Of a stretch of 64,000 nt of DNA, positions 1-15,997 are shown piece by piece (position 1 is the stretch's first letter; each line of letters begins with the position of its first letter). Below the pieces are notes generated by a model. The model was given only the letters and a program-made list of their open reading frames with translations, made no database searches and had not been told where the DNA came from. Both the position numbers and the translations under genes were made by a program. The stretch comes from Solenopsis invicta (lineage: Eukaryota; Arthropoda; Insecta; Hymenoptera; Formicidae), in contig NC_052669.1 of NCBI RefSeq assembly GCF_016802725.1, positions 10,687,770-10,751,769 on the forward strand. The letters run 5' to 3'.

Positions 1-401
1 CAAAAAATTTATCCTACAAACAAACTTTGCAGTCAATTTTCAATCTTTGGAAGTTCTTGTGTTCTTCAATTCTTATTTTAAAATCAAAATTATTGTTAGT
101 AAATAATATTTTGTAAACCAACAATAATCACAAATTCAACTTACATTACGGAACACAGCGTAGTTAGTTACAGTGCTACCAACTTTATGATTAAAAAAAC
201 TATTTTCAATAAAACTTTTGGAATACACCCATAGTCAAAAAGTTTGTTTGAGTTGTTTGAAATCCTCAAAAATTTTTGCACTCAAGATGAGATAAATATA
301 TATTCGATCGTAAGAAAGAGAGAGACGAAGAATTAATTCAAAAAGAAATTAATTCAAAAGGGCAACAACACGAACAGGCCTAAAGATACACCCACAATCA
401 G
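1..401. other. AT-rich intergenic sequence with a fragment of a dispersed repeat
   Basis: No gene is visible. Positions about 147-232 (from GGAACACAGCGTAG to GGAATACACCC) reappear in diverged form at about 31661-31745, so this is a dispersed repeat fragment related to the GGCTGTGTTCCG MITE ends found elsewhere in the window. Confidence 0.5.
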
Positions 402-546
402 GGGGTCAATTGTGTATCATGTAACTAGAGTGAAAATGACAAAAGTGAACAAATTTACTAGAGTATATATAATTTTATTGGTCAATGCCTAGTGAATTTG
501 CTCACTTTTGTAATTTTCACTCTAGTTACATGATACAATCGACCCC
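402..546. mobile_element. MITE family D (GGGGTCGATT ends), flanked by CAG
   Basis: An almost complete hairpin of about 145 bp. Its ends read GGGGTCAATTGTGTATCATG and the inverted complement, and both flanks carry CAG (399-401 and 547-549) as an apparent 3-bp target-site duplication. Inner arms share the motif CACTTTTGTAATTTTCACTC with the other D copies at 1923-2066, 3938-4081 and 22551-22798. It has no coding capacity. The superfamily is not determined. Confidence 0.8.
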
Positions 547-1922
547 CAGGGCTGCGTTCAGATTCTCCACCCGGTGAGTGATCTCTGGGTGACTGGGGCT
601 GCGGTCCGATTCATGCTCACAGCGCTATCAGCGCGCTCCCGGTTGGTCCGATTCACTTCCTGAGCGTTTTCTGTAAGCGAAATGACGTAATGAATTTGTG
701 ACGTCGCGCGCTCACGGTAACCTTGCTTCGAAGATGGGTCGGCGTGAGCGTTTGCGTCATTTTTGCGGGAAATATGTTTAAAATTTACACTTTGACTAGG
801 CGTGTAGAATCTGTTGGGACTGCCATGTGTTCGGGCGTATTTTTTCAATAGCGGAAAATATTTTTGCAACCGTTGATTGCATCACAGCACACAATAGTTA
901 TAAAATATTTATAATAATTATGTGAATATTATAAAAATAATTTTCAAAATATTTGATAAATATTTTTATGATTTTATATTCAACAAATCATAAATATTTA
1001 TTATAAATATTATAATAAATATTGTATAAAATATTTAATTTATATTTTAATATTTTATACAATATTTATGGTAAGTAAAAAAAATATTTCCATACTTATT
1101 TTTTATTAACAGTAAATATTATATAAAATATTACAATATAGACAGACAATCAAAATATAAACTTTTATTATATTTATGATTTGTTCCATCTGAGAGTACA
1201 AAAATATTTATAAAATATTTTAATAAATATCCATAAATATTTAAAATAAATCTTGTATACTGTCTAGGTAACTATATAATCTTATTTTTTGAAGATTATT
1301 AAATGTACTTTTTAAAATTCTATTTATTATAAAACTTTATTAGTGTTTTAAAAAATAAAATAATTTTAACTTTATTTAGACTAGGTATCCTACTTAGGTT
1401 ATGTCCTATGAGTAGCGTTTACAAGTGGTCCGAAACGTTTATTGTCGTCAAGCGCCTTAAGCATGCTAACGAATCGATTCGTATGTACTTGACCGAAGCA
1501 AAGTTCCGGATGAAGAAATGACTATTTTAAATCGTTTGTATTTTGTTTGAAGAGTTATGAAGTGCATTTGAAAAGGTTTGTGAGTCCTTCAATTAATTGT
1601 AATTAATTTTTTATTTTTACACCGTGTATTTGGCCGAAAAAATTAACCGGAGCTAAATTAAACAAAAATCTTGTATGGATTCGTTTGTATTTCGTTTGAA
1701 GACTTTTGAAGTGTCGTCAGAAACGTTTGTGAGTTATCCAGATAATTTTAATAAAATATTTTAAAGTTATGTAATTGACCGAAATATAGATTCCAGGCGC
1801 TACTGGTCCTGAAGTACCAGAAGGCGCGTTCGGTGTAATCTCTAGTATTTCGATACTCCTGGTTCTTTCTTGACAGTAAGGATAAACAATGTGCAGTAAG
1901 TCACATATTTCCAAAATATCTG

Positions 1923-2066
1923 GGGGGCTATTACGGTTTCTGAAACGAGGTGAAAATTACAAAAGTGAGCAAATTCATTAGTTGTTGATCAATAAAGTTA
2001 TAGATATTCTAGTAAATTTGTTCACTTTTGTAATTTTCATCTCGTTTTAAGAACCGTGATAGCCCC
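1923..2066. mobile_element. D-type MITE variant (GGGGCTATTACGG ends), left palindrome arm
   Basis: A hairpin with ends GGGGGCTATTACGGTT and its complement. Inner arms read GTGAAAATTACAAAAGTGAGC. CTG lies directly outside both ends (1920-1922 and 2068-2070, the latter after one extra T), agreeing with the other D copies. A mirror copy exists at 3938-4081. Confidence 0.7.
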
Positions 2067-2416
2067 TCTGAGAAGGTGCAATTGCTGTTACAAAAGCGAA
2101 TTGGTATTTAATCAACGAGATTCAGAGACGGAAGCACAAGCCCAGGATGATCCTTCCCGAGAAAGCAGTCTCCGTACTTCATCTGGAACCAAGATTCATA
2201 ACTCCAGCGATTAGAACCTGTTCGGATGCACTCAAATGCAAAGTACAATAGAATTAATTTTTTCAGAAAGATGAAAATGTATTTAATATTTACACATAAA
2301 ATAACATTGGATCCAAGATCCTTGACGATAGTTGATGCATCTTTATTTATTTTTGCAAGTAATTTTTTTGGATGCTGTATTGATTTTATGTACAACGCAC
2401 TATATTTTATTGCAGG

Positions 2417-2690
2417 TTTGTCGTGCCATGAGATATTTTCCTCCTGAACAATGCAGTATGGTCAATGTTAAAGTGATCGGGTGTTTACTGTTTGTATGTG
2501 ATGGCGACACACTATAGTTATACCGGTGATTCAAGAACAGATTGGAATATTCCATCTGCGACTTGCTCTCTTTGGCGAAAGGATATTTCTTGATGCATTC
2601 GACTTTATTTGATAATCTAACGAGTTTGTATGAAAATGTCTTAGAAGTATGGGAGAACATACAGAGGAATGCCATTGAAATGCATGGTAA
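2417..2690 (+). pseudogene. Exon-like gene fragment captured inside the palindrome
   Basis: A stretch bounded by a good 3' splice site (TTTTATTGCAG before 2417) and a good 5' splice site (CATG then GTAATTTG near 2690). In one frame it has two open segments, one containing MVNVKVIGCLLFVCDGDTL (to 2514) and one containing EYSICDLLSLAKGYF, separated by two in-frame stops at about 2515 and 2527. I do not recognise the family. The same fragment is present inverted at about 3314-3587. It is probably a captured host or transposon exon that has decayed. It may instead be chance open sequence. Confidence 0.35.
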
Positions 2691-3937
2691 TTTGTTATTT
2701 ACATATTTTAATTACTGTTTAACAAGTAGTACACAGATAATTTCCACATTATTGAATCTTGCACTTAGCTAAACTGGTTTTTTTTTTAAGCAACTCATGA
2801 TAAAATTATGCTGAGTCCTGCGGATAGTTGGTTACATGTAGACTCGACGCAATTAGAAACATATCTAAACCAATGGTAGAAAAACGTTAAGGATAAAGAA
2901 TTTTATCAAGACCTTATGATTCTGCAATAAAAAATGCAGTCGTTTGTCAATCAAACCAGCGACGTTAATGGCGTGCATTTCTTAGGGTATGATTTCTATC
3001 TGTTAAAAGGGACTAGAGAGAGAGACAATTCTGACAAATATACTGATCATGATTTAGTCGTAAAGCAATGGAAAATAAATAATCGTTGATTTTATTTATA
3101 GAGAACAATCAATGGAGAACAACATGCAGGGCATGGGGAATGGCGCGCGAATAGACTTCGACGCGAATGTATTCACTATCCGCAGGACTCAGCATAATTT
3201 TATCATGAGTTGCTTAAAAAAAAAAACCAGTTTAGCTAAGTGCAAGATTCAATAATGTGGAAATTATCTGTGTACTACTTGTTAAACAGTAATTAAAATA
3301 TGTAAATAACAAATTACCATGCATTTCAATGGCATTCCTCTGTATGTTCTCCCATACTTCTAAGACATTTTCATACAAACTCGTTAGATTATCAAATAAA
3401 GTCGAATGCATCAAGAAATATCCTTTCGCCAAAGAGAGCAAGTCGCAGATGGAATATTCCAATCTGTTCTTGAATCACCGGTATAACTATAGTGTGTCGC
3501 CATCACATACAAACAGTAAACACCCGATCACTTTAACATTGACCATACTGCATTGTTCAGGAGGAAAATATCTCATGGCACGACAAACCTGCAATAAAAT
3601 ATAGTGCGTTGTACATAAAATCAATACAGCATCCAAAAAAATTACTTGCAAAAATAAATAAAGATGCATCAACTATCGTCAAGGATCTTGGATCCAATGT
3701 TATTTTATGTGTAAATATTAAATACATTTTCATCTTTCTGAAAAAATTAATTCTATTGTACTTTGCATTTGAGTGCATCCGAACAGGTTCTAATCGCTGG
3801 AGTTATGAATCTTGGTTCCAGATGAAGTACGGAGACTGCTTTCTCGGGAAGGATCATCCTGGGCTTGTGCTTCCGTCTCTGAATCTCGTTGATTAAATAC
3901 CAATTCGCTTTTGTAACAGCAATTGCACCTTCTCAGA

Positions 3938-4081
3938 GGGGCTATCACGGTTCTTAAAACGAGATGAAAATTACAAAAGTGAACAAATTTACTAGAATAT
4001 CTATAACTTTATTGATCAACAACTAATGAATTTGCTCACTTTTGTAATTTTCACCTCGTTTCAGAAACCGTAATAGCCCCC
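3938..4081. mobile_element. D-type MITE variant, right palindrome arm (mirror of 1923-2066)
   Basis: The inverted copy of the hairpin at 1923-2066, placed at the mirrored coordinates of the palindrome. It therefore arose by arm duplication, not by a second insertion. Confidence 0.7.
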
Positions 4082-4696
4082 CAGATATTTTGGAAATATG
4101 TGACTTACTGCACATTGTTTATCCTTACTGTCAAGAAAGAACCAGGAGTATCGAAATACTAGAGATTACACCGAACGCGCCTTCTGGTACTTCAGGACCA
4201 GTAGCGCCTGGAATCTATATTTCGGTCAATTACATAACTTTAAAATATTTTATTAAAATTATCTGGATAACTCACAAACGTTTCTGACGACACTTCAAAA
4301 GTCTTCAAACGAAATACAAACGAATCCATACAAGATTTTTGTTTAATTTAGCTCCGGTTAATTTTTTCGGCCAAATACACGGTGTAAAAATAAAAAATTA
4401 ATTACAATTAATTGAAGGACTCACAAACCTTTTCAAATGCACTTCATAACTCTTCAAACAAAATACAAACGACTTAAAATAGTCATTTCTTCATCCGGAA
4501 CTTTGCTTCGGTCAAGTACATACGAATAACGAATCGGACCGATCATGAGCGTCGTGAGTACAGTGAGCACTGTGAGCGTGAATCGGACCGCAGCCTGGGT
4601 AAATGGGCGGAGCTAATGAAAAGCTCCCTAGTGGTTTATGGAATCTGAACGCACTTTCAAACATTGGGTGTGTTTAGCAAATAACGCTGAGAAATA

Positions 4697-4794
4697 GGCT
4701 GTGTTCCGTTTTTACTGGCAGTACTGAAAATTTATAGTTCACGTCACATATACTATACATTTTCAGTGCTGGCAGTTAATATCGGAACACAGCC
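4697..4794. mobile_element. MITE family F, 98 bp (GGCTGTGTTCCG ends), TSD ATA
   Basis: The ends are GGCTGTGTTCCGTTTTTACT and an inverted copy. ATA flanks both sides (4694-4696, 4795-4797). The corresponding empty site in the second A copy (about 29370-29380) lacks the element, which supports a 3-bp duplication. A second 98-bp copy lies at 22563-22660. Confidence 0.85.
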
Positions 4795-5024
4795 ATAGTA
4801 ACATAAATATCTCAGATTCAGAATAAATTACATAATAAATCAAGATAAACGATAAAGATAATACATAAATATTTTACTATGAATATTTTTATCAATATAA
4901 CTAAAGTAGATGAAAATTAAATGCTAGTAGAATAGGACGAATCAGTTTAAACAATGAAAATAAATTTTTATTTTAACAAATTAGATGAAGATATATGTTG
5001 CACATATCATCTATTATATGTATA

Positions 5025-5154
5025 GGCTTGTTTTCTATTCCTGCACTAGACTGCACCGGAACGTTCCTTCTTGTTTTCACTAACTTTCAAATATATATCT
5101 ATTTCACTTTAAGTGCACACTAATTCAGGGAGTTCAGGAACAGAAAACAAACAG
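5025..5154. mobile_element. MITE family E (GGCTTGTTTTCTATTCCTG ends)
   Basis: About 130 bp with inverted ends GGCTTGTTTTCTATTCCTG and CAGGAACAGAAAACAAACAG, flanked on both sides by TATA. Related copies lie at 5701-5829 and 29609-29738, and a left-end fragment lies at about 22531-22550. The copy at 29609 is in the same position in the second A element, so this insertion predates duplication of A. Confidence 0.75.
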
Positions 5155-5684
5155 TATATTTTATTAGTATCAGAAAATATTTAATAATACTAAAAATCTC
5201 TAACATACTAATCTCAAATATAAATATTTATATAACGGTTTTGTGAGACTGCAGACCAAGAAACCTTACATTAATAGAATAAAAGATTAATATTTATTAA
5301 TCTGTAATTACATAAATAGAATAATAAACAAAAGGTTTAAACTTTACTTTGTATTAACGTTTTTCTTGATTATATTTATACATTTTAATTTTTATTTACT
5401 ATAATATTTTAAATTAAATTTATTTTTTTATTTCAAATTTGTTTTAAATATACGAGCTTTATCACAATTATATATAAATTTTTATAGCGATACATTTTGG
5501 AACGCACCTTTACGTCACCCACCCGTTTCACCCGGCTCAAGGACCCATGTGGTTTTTCCACTCTCTCGGGATAGATAGAGTGATAAAGTGAACGACCCAC
5601 CTAATGTCCGGTAGGGGCACTCTAAAGGAATCTGAACGCTCTTTAGGTGCCTGGGTGCACTCGGGTGGGGAATCTGAACGCAGC
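5155..5684. other. AT-rich body and right end of element A
   Basis: Noncoding sequence colinear with about 29739-30736 of the second A copy, apart from that copy's own insertions (30056-30280 and 30439-30673). I see no gene. Confidence 0.6.
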
Positions 5685-5688
5685 CCTG

Positions 5689-5952
5689 GGGGTCGATCAT
5701 CTGTTTGTTTTCTGTTCCTGAACTCTCTAAATAAGTGTACACTTAAAATGAAATAGATAGATGTTTCAAAGTTAGCGAAAGCAAGAAGGAACGTTCTAGT
5801 GCAGTCTAGTGCAGGAACAGAAAACAAGCCTCATGAAACTTTTTCCCTAGGGCCAAAACGTGAAAAGTGAAAATCTTTACCATTGAAGTTAATGGAGAAA
5901 TTTTTCACTTTTCTCGTTTCTGCTTTAGGGAAAAAGTTTCATGATCGACCCC
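5689..5952. mobile_element. MITE family D with MITE E (5701-5829) nested inside
   Basis: The ends are GGGGTCGATCATG and its inverted complement. CTG flanks both sides (5686-5688, 5953-5955). A family E copy sits at 5701-5829. TCAT is repeated at its borders, and the uninterrupted palindrome partner at the right end (GTTTCATGATCGACC) shows the empty sequence. The inner arms here (GTGAAAAGTGAAAATCTTT) differ from other D copies, so only the termini and target site are conserved. Confidence 0.8.
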
Positions 5953-5959
5953 CTGGGAG

Positions 5960-6088
5960 GGTTCCGATAGCGCACATCCCGATAGCCTAACCAATCATCT
6001 TAACTTATCTAACCCAACCTACGGAAAATCTCTAGGCATCTGCCATTGTGAGTGGTTTGTGTGCTATCGGGATGTGCGCTATCGGGAC
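5960..6088. mobile_element. Small hairpin MITE (GGTTCCGATAGCGCACATCC ends)
   Basis: The left arm GGTTCCGATAGCGCACATCC, followed by CGATAGC, is repeated inverted at about 6059-6088 (GCTATCGGGATGTGCGCTAT). There is no coding capacity. It lies just upstream of the Aurora kinase promoter region. Confidence 0.65.
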
Positions 6089-7015
6089 TCGCCGCCACAA
6101 TCTATCCTTTTATCCTACTTCATGGCGCAAATAGAGCAAGCAACACGAACAGACCAGAACAGACCTTTTGTGGTCGGGGACTGTCGGAGATTCTCATCTA
6201 TATTCTCACTATTGAAACTGACGACGTATCTCGTTTTGACCAATCAACGAAAGGCATTCAAATATTGAGAAACCGTTTAAAGAATTTTGGAGCTTACGTT
6301 TTTCAACGCCAATATCCTTCGGAGATATCTGAAACAACCTCGAGTATTTACGTCTCGCTAGACAGGTAAACGCTCGGAAAGAAATTCATATCCTTGTCTC
6401 CTTTACCACAAATCTTTGAAACTAACTTTCATATGTTTTATATGAAAAATATTATGTTTTGTTAGTGATCAGGTATCAGCTCTTAAGTGTACAAGTGTAT
6501 ATTAAAGTATAAAACGTTGAAAGGTGACGGTACAGCACAGTTAAGTATGTGTATAAATATTGACATGTGTGTATGTGTGCTTTTCAAATTGTTATATATT
6601 TTTTCATCTTTTTACATGGGTAAAATAATAATCAATTCAGTCACCCATATTATATTGAATTAATACATATTAAAGGCTGCTACTTACAAAATATTTAAAT
6701 ACAGTAGTATAGTATAATTAATTTTGACAATGAAATAATACTATGTATATTCTGTTAAATGTGACAGCATTAGTATCGGGTATTTAGTTTAGTTATTTTA
6801 AAATATTTATCTGTTTTTACATTTAACTTTGCTAACTATATGTATAACAGCATTTGATACATATTAATCTTATGTGTAATGCATGAATGTAATGATTGAA
6901 TTTGCTACAAGTGTGAAGTTTCACTGTATGAAAGTCACTGCAAGATTGACTTGTAGCATATTTAAATTGTCTTATCCTATTATATTACAGGGTCAGAGTC
7001 ATAAAAGTGTCAACT
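6089..7015 (+). promoter_or_regulatory. Aurora kinase upstream region with a likely noncoding first exon
   Basis: A plausible untranslated exon ends at about 6366 with the donor GACAG/GTAAAC. The matching acceptor TATTATATTACAG ends at 6990, giving a 5' UTR intron of about 620 bp and 25 nt of leader before the ATG at 7016. The transcription start cannot be placed from sequence alone. Confidence 0.45.
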
Positions 7016-8516
7016 ATGCTTGGAACAAATAAGGAAAACCATGAGACATATATAACTCATGTATTGAGAGAACCTAAGCATATGCACCTTCGTAAAATGA
7101 CTTTAACAGAGGTTTCTTCATTGAAAAATACAGAAAGTATAAATGATGCAAATGAAGAGAAAGATACCTATAAAGTTTGCTCAACAAATACCACAAATAA
7201 AAATGCATGTAAAGAGACTGCAAAAAAATCTATGGAATTGATGCCACCACCTAAATTACCAGTGGCATGTAAATCGGCAGACTCTATCCAAGATCAACAA
7301 AAGCCTGATAATGAAAGCAACCAAGGAGTAATAAGTGATAACAAAAGTAAAACTGTGCAGAAAGTCAGCAGTACAAATACGAGTAGTACAAGTAAGGAGA
7401 ATGAAAGCAAAAAGAAATGGGTATTGACAGATTTTGATATTGGTCGACCCCTGGGTAAAGGGAAATTTGGTAACGTATACTTAGCCAGAGAGAAAAGATC
7501 CAAATTTATAATAGCCATGAAGGTGCTTTATAGATCGCAAATAGAAGATGCCAAAATCTCACATCAAGTACGGAGAGAAATAGAAATTCAAACTCATTTG
7601 AGGTAGGAGCACATTTTCTATTTTATTCTTATCAACTGTATTTATATATACTAAAAACTGTATGTGTAAAATAAAATCATCAAAAGGACCAAAAGGATTT
7701 ATACATCTGATATAAATGTTATTTTTCATAGGCATCCAAATATTTTACGAATGTATGGATATTTCTATGATGACAAACGAATTTATTTAATATTGGAATA
7801 TGCACCAAAAGGGGAACTTTATAAAGAACTGAATAATCAACCTGATAAACGATTTGATGAAACAAGGTAAGAGTTAACAAAAAAATTCTTCTATGAATGG
7901 ATAATTAAAATTAATAAAATACTTGTGTCTTACATGTAATTTCTATACTTGTAGGACAGCCACGTATATAGCTCAATTAGCAGACGCGTTAAAATATTGC
8001 CACAGCAAGAGCGTTATTCATCGTGATGTTAAACCAGAAAATTTGCTTCTTGGAATGAATGGAGAATTAAAAATAGCTGATTTTGGATGGTCCGTGCATG
8101 CTCCCTCTTCACGAAGGGACACCTTATGTGGCACTTTAGACTACTTACCACCTGAAATGGTTTCTGGCAAACCACATAATCATACAGTTGATTTTTGGAG
8201 CGTTGGAGTTTTGTGTTACGAATGCCTGGTTGGCAAGCCTCCTTTTTACGCGACAACCAACGATGAAACTTATTTAAACATAAAAAGATTGCGATACAAA
8301 TTTCCAACTTTTGTTAGTGAAGATGCAAAAGATTTAATTTCAAAAGTAAGTTAAATTTAATGTGTATTATTTTAAAAGTCGGTTAATCTTAATTAATCAA
8401 CTTTGATATTTCAGTTGATTGTTATTGAACCTGAAAAGAGATTGGATATGGATGGTGTTCTTGCTCATCCTTGGATCGTAAAAAATCGAAAGATAAATAA
8501 GGCACAAGATCTTTAA
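7016..8516 (+). CDS. aurka: Aurora serine/threonine kinase (A-type favoured)
   Basis: Four coding exons: 7016-7602, 7732-7866, 7955-8345 and 8415-8516. All junctions are GT-AG with consistent phase, giving 404 aa. The first 135 or so residues are a low-complexity, Ser/Thr/Lys-rich tail with two KEN motifs (NKENH near the start, SKENES just before the kinase), as expected for an APC/C substrate. The kinase domain shows GKGKFGNVY, the ATP lysine in IIAMKVL, HRDVKPEN, DFGWSVHAP and the activation loop RRDTLCGT, where the phosphorylated Thr is kept. Aurora kinases phosphorylate spindle and centrosome or chromosomal-passenger substrates in mitosis. The long N-tail and SSRR…TLCGTLDYLPPEM favour Aurora A, while GELYKEL is more B-like. 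The first ATG is used because an upstream GTG is not a eukaryotic start. It is convergent with the NVL gene. Confidence 0.93.
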
Positions 8517-9346
8517 GCCTAATAGCTATAATTTGTATTAAAGGTCCACATGTTGTAATAGATTTATTATAATTTTAAACTCTTGGCAATCCCCAGAGAA
8601 AATTAGTAATATAGTTATATTATTATTGATTATGTATTTAAAATACTCCTTTAGGCAATACATAGATATTGGGATTGGGATACATCGTGCCTAATAGATA
8701 AGTTAGCTTAGCTTTTCTTAAACAAGCGATTTATTTACACGAGTTGCGATAATATTGTCATTTGTTTTATATTTTCACGCTACTGATAGAGAATTTATAA
8801 ACAATTTGTATTGAACGATTATATATTAGGAGTATTTAAATACAACATAATAAAAAAACTCATAAGATTGATTTTATTTAAAAACACGTTTATTTATATT
8901 GTACATGTAATTAAATCTACGTACAATAAAAAAAGAAATTAATTAAATGTTATTAATGTTATAAAACAAAGTCTTATTGAGAAAAATCTTGTGATCTTTT
9001 AACATGTTGCACTAGGTTCATTATATATTTTTTTTCTGTATTCACAGAGAAACTAACGAGATATTTTAAACAAATGTATCAATTATACATCTTGAAACAG
9101 TAATAAATGATCAGAAAAAAGACAAAAGTTCTACTTTTATTTTATTTTATTCGTCGCCATTAATTATTAATGTAGCCAATATTAAAACTGTGTTCTTTTA
9201 TAAAATTTAAATGAATGGACAAAAATTGAAACCTCATGAAAGAAGCACCTTTTGTCTTTTCTGTGTAAAAGTTTATATGATTTTTGGTATTTGGAAGAGA
9301 GATTATTTAGTACGATTCTTATAGATTTGTAATAATAAATTGTACT
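8517..9346. other. Convergent intergenic region between Aurora and NVL
   Basis: AT-rich 3' UTR and terminator sequence of two tail-to-tail genes. AATAAA-type polyadenylation signals occur on the plus strand near 8925. I see no further gene. Confidence 0.6.
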
Positions 9347-13329
<3,983 letters not shown>

Positions 13330-13849
13330 CAGGAAAGATGCAGATGCAATTGAGTTGAAGCTAAAGCGAAAGCACGATCGTGCTTCTCGTCAATGTAAAT
13401 ATATCTGAGCAGGCAGACGCGAATACTGTTTTACGATAAGGGAACAACCGAAAGGAATAATCCAACTTAACCTCGACGGGATGGTTCATATTACCGTCTG
13501 CACGCGACTTATAAGCGATTGATCCCGGAATATCCTTATATTCGTTCCATGCTTATTGTCCAAGAGCCTCGATCTGTAATCTCCGCTTGATCCTTGCAAC
13601 GGAATAATATCAATCGACGAGTTCAGTTTGCCCATTTTCTGCATATTTCCCCGATAAAATAGAGAACACGGTAGCAGCGGATAGTCGGAGCACGGAGCAC
13701 GGAGGAGAAACCCGCAGAAATCCGGCTCACCGCTCGACGAATGACACAGGTAACGCTTCCCGTACTCGCCGTCACGCCGTGCTTGCGGACGCTTGGGGCA
13801 TTGGCGCCATTGGCGGCATTGACCATAGACGCTTGTGCTCGTGTTCAGC
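13330..13849. promoter_or_regulatory. NVL upstream region
   Basis: GC-richer sequence upstream of the NVL start, which should contain its promoter and 5' UTR. It is interrupted on the far side at 13850 by a transposon. I recognise no core motif with confidence. Confidence 0.4.
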
Positions 13850-15679
13850 TAGAGACCCTCTAATCAGAGTCTGGAGTCTGGACATAAGTCAGTTAGGTTA
13901 GATTATCCAACATTTTTCTTTAAGATTCTAAGAGAGAGAAAGAAATATATGTGCTATTTTACTCTCTCTTAGTACTTCCTAACTTGCTTATTCTGCGTGA
14001 TTCTGCGTGAATATAAAGTAATGAAATAAAGTTATAATGGTTGGATGTGCGGCAGAATTTTGTAATAATTCTTCGCCAAAGGGATATATAATGAAAATAT
14101 TTCCAAGAAATGAAAAACGTCGAGTTGAATGGATTAAAAATACAAATCGTTAAAATTGGACGCCAACAAAACTTATCGCTGTATCAATGTATATGAAATC
14201 AATAACAGCAGGAAATTATGATTATGACGAAAATGAAGACGAATATATTTCTGATTTTTTAATATACTTATCAAAAAATGATAAAAAAGATAATGTATCT
14301 GATATTTCTACTTCATTTGATGGTTCAGCTACAATTACAAACAACATTCCTTCTTTTGATAACAATGCAATAATCGAATATAATAATAAAGAAAAGAACA
14401 GTTTATATAACATAGTAGGATACTGTTTAAAGTCTGTTAAGAAAACATGTACTACATGTTATGATTGCATACAATCTGTTGGATCAAAAAAACCATCAAA
14501 CTTGCAATTTTCTCGACTTGTGAGATTTAGATGTTACAAGAAAAATACATTATACTTTATTAATAAACCATCATTTGAAATATTCTTAAAATTAGAAAAT
14601 ATATTTAGACATTATAGTCCCTATTTTCAGATTATGTATTATAGCCCACATAGCACGTAATATTTCTGTGATATCACAGAATTGCAATATCACAGAAATA
14701 TTACATATTACTGTGAAATATCACAGAAATATTACTGTGATATTACACAGTGATAATGACATTGAAATATTCCACTGATATCACAGAAATATCACAGAAA
14801 TATTACTGTGACATTACACAGTGATAATAACATTAAAATATTCCAATGATATCATTGCAATATATTGTTGCAATATTTAATTCCAAAGAACAAGGTAATG
14901 TCAAATGACGTTTTTATTATGTCTTATTAATGCAACGTCACTATCTCTTTGATTAATTTCGATATTTTTAGTATCCTTAATATTCTTGGTAATTTCGGTA
15001 TCCTATAGAAGAAATCAACTTACAAATAAAATAATTATGTTTTTGCCCTTTCGTGGAATAAAAGTGAAAGTTAAGAAAAAAAGTTAATTAACTTTATTAT
15101 TAGTTTAGATATTTACTTAGTTTATCCCTTAAACTGTATATATGTATAAACTATAATGTACGCTCTTCTATGTAATCTATCAATTTAATTATTGCTTTAC
15201 AACTCGATCAATAATGATTTTATTAAAAAATTACAGAAAAACCTTTGTATTTGTCTTATTACCATTTATAATTTTTACAGAAGCACAAAAATCGATTTTA
15301 ATTTTTAAAAATTTTTATCATAAGGTATTTAAAAAAAAAATGTTTACAAAAAGTTTTGTTAATACACATTTAATATTCACTTGGCAATAAATATTTTAAA
15401 GTATATTTAGAAGTTTTTGATAAAAATATACATTTTTACGTCGTTTAATATTTACTGCTCGGTACATTATTTTGTGAAATAGTTTATTCATTAATATTGA
15501 TTAGACTATTAAACACCACAGTAAAAGGTTTTTCAAGTTTTTTAAAATATTAAAATTCCAACAAATTTTTCTTTAGATTTCATTTTTTTTTCAACTCTAT
15601 TAAAAAATATGATTATATATATTCTATCATTAATTAGGTATTTTATAATGTTCATTAATTATATGTATGTATATAATGT

Positions 15680-15905
15680 TGCGGCTCGGTCACCGACCGT
15701 CACAACATACGACGAAACAAGTGAGCGCGTGCACAACCGCTATGCGGTCCCGCCGTGTGTATAAGACTCCACGCAAACAAGTGAGTGCTGGCACCACCGC
15801 TAGGTGGCCGCGCCGCTGGAGACCTTCTCGTGAGTCAAGTGCAGCCACAGGTGTTATATCTAGACGCCACTGCAGCCGACCGAGCCGACTCACCACGACT
15901 CACTA
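15680..15905. repeat. GC-rich segment with an imperfect direct repeat
   Basis: Two similar units of about 50 bp begin ACGAAACAAGTGAGCGCGTG (15710) and ACGCAAACAAGTGAGTGCTG (15772). Its composition is unlike the AT-rich surroundings, suggesting a fragment of another element. The short ORFs crossing it have no recognisable protein. Confidence 0.4.
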
Positions 15906-15997
15906 GCTCACACTTCAGTGAGATTTTAAAGAAAATCGTTGCTTGTTGTAATTTGGAAACGAATACTCGTTCTAATTTTTTTCCCAATGTGGTGTCC

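Larger units (their letters stand above)
1477..4527. repeat. Long palindrome, arms 1477-2828 and 3175-4527, spacer about 346 bp
   Basis: The two arms are inverted copies of each other over about 1.35 kb. The mirrored coordinates sum to 6004 through the outer part, shifting by one at a poly-T/poly-A run near 2780/3225. The arms appear almost identical by eye, which implies recent duplication or gene conversion. Each arm holds one copy of a D-type MITE and one intron-bounded gene-like fragment. Confidence 0.9.
597..4595. mobile_element. Fold-back element B (GGCTGCGGTCCGATTC ends) inserted in element A
   Basis: The ends are inverted copies of GGCTGCGGTCCGATTC. TGG flanks both sides (594-596 and 4596-4598), while the empty site in the second A copy near 29278 reads GTGACTGGGTAAAT once. 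A 3-bp duplication (or 5-bp CTGGG) is therefore directly supported. The body is dominated by a very long palindrome (1477-4527). There is no recognisable transposase. Confidence 0.75.
550..5685. mobile_element. Composite element A, copy 1 (terminal inverted repeats GGCTGCGTTCAGATTC)
   Basis: The left end reads GGCTGCGTTCAGATTCTCC and the right end is its inverted complement (…GAATCTGAACGCAGCC). A second copy of the right part lies at about 29273-30737. Between the ends sit element B (597-4595), MITE F (4697-4794) and MITE E (5025-5154). With those removed, the remaining sequence is colinear with the second copy, so those are later or shared insertions. No transposase gene is visible in the A-specific sequence, so this is a nonautonomous element. 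Confidence 0.7.

Noticed and set aside
14648..14880. Regularly repeated ATATCACAGAAATATT units that could suggest a CRISPR-like array
   Set aside because: Units are irregular, palindromic and in both orientations, without unique spacers, in a eukaryotic transposon.
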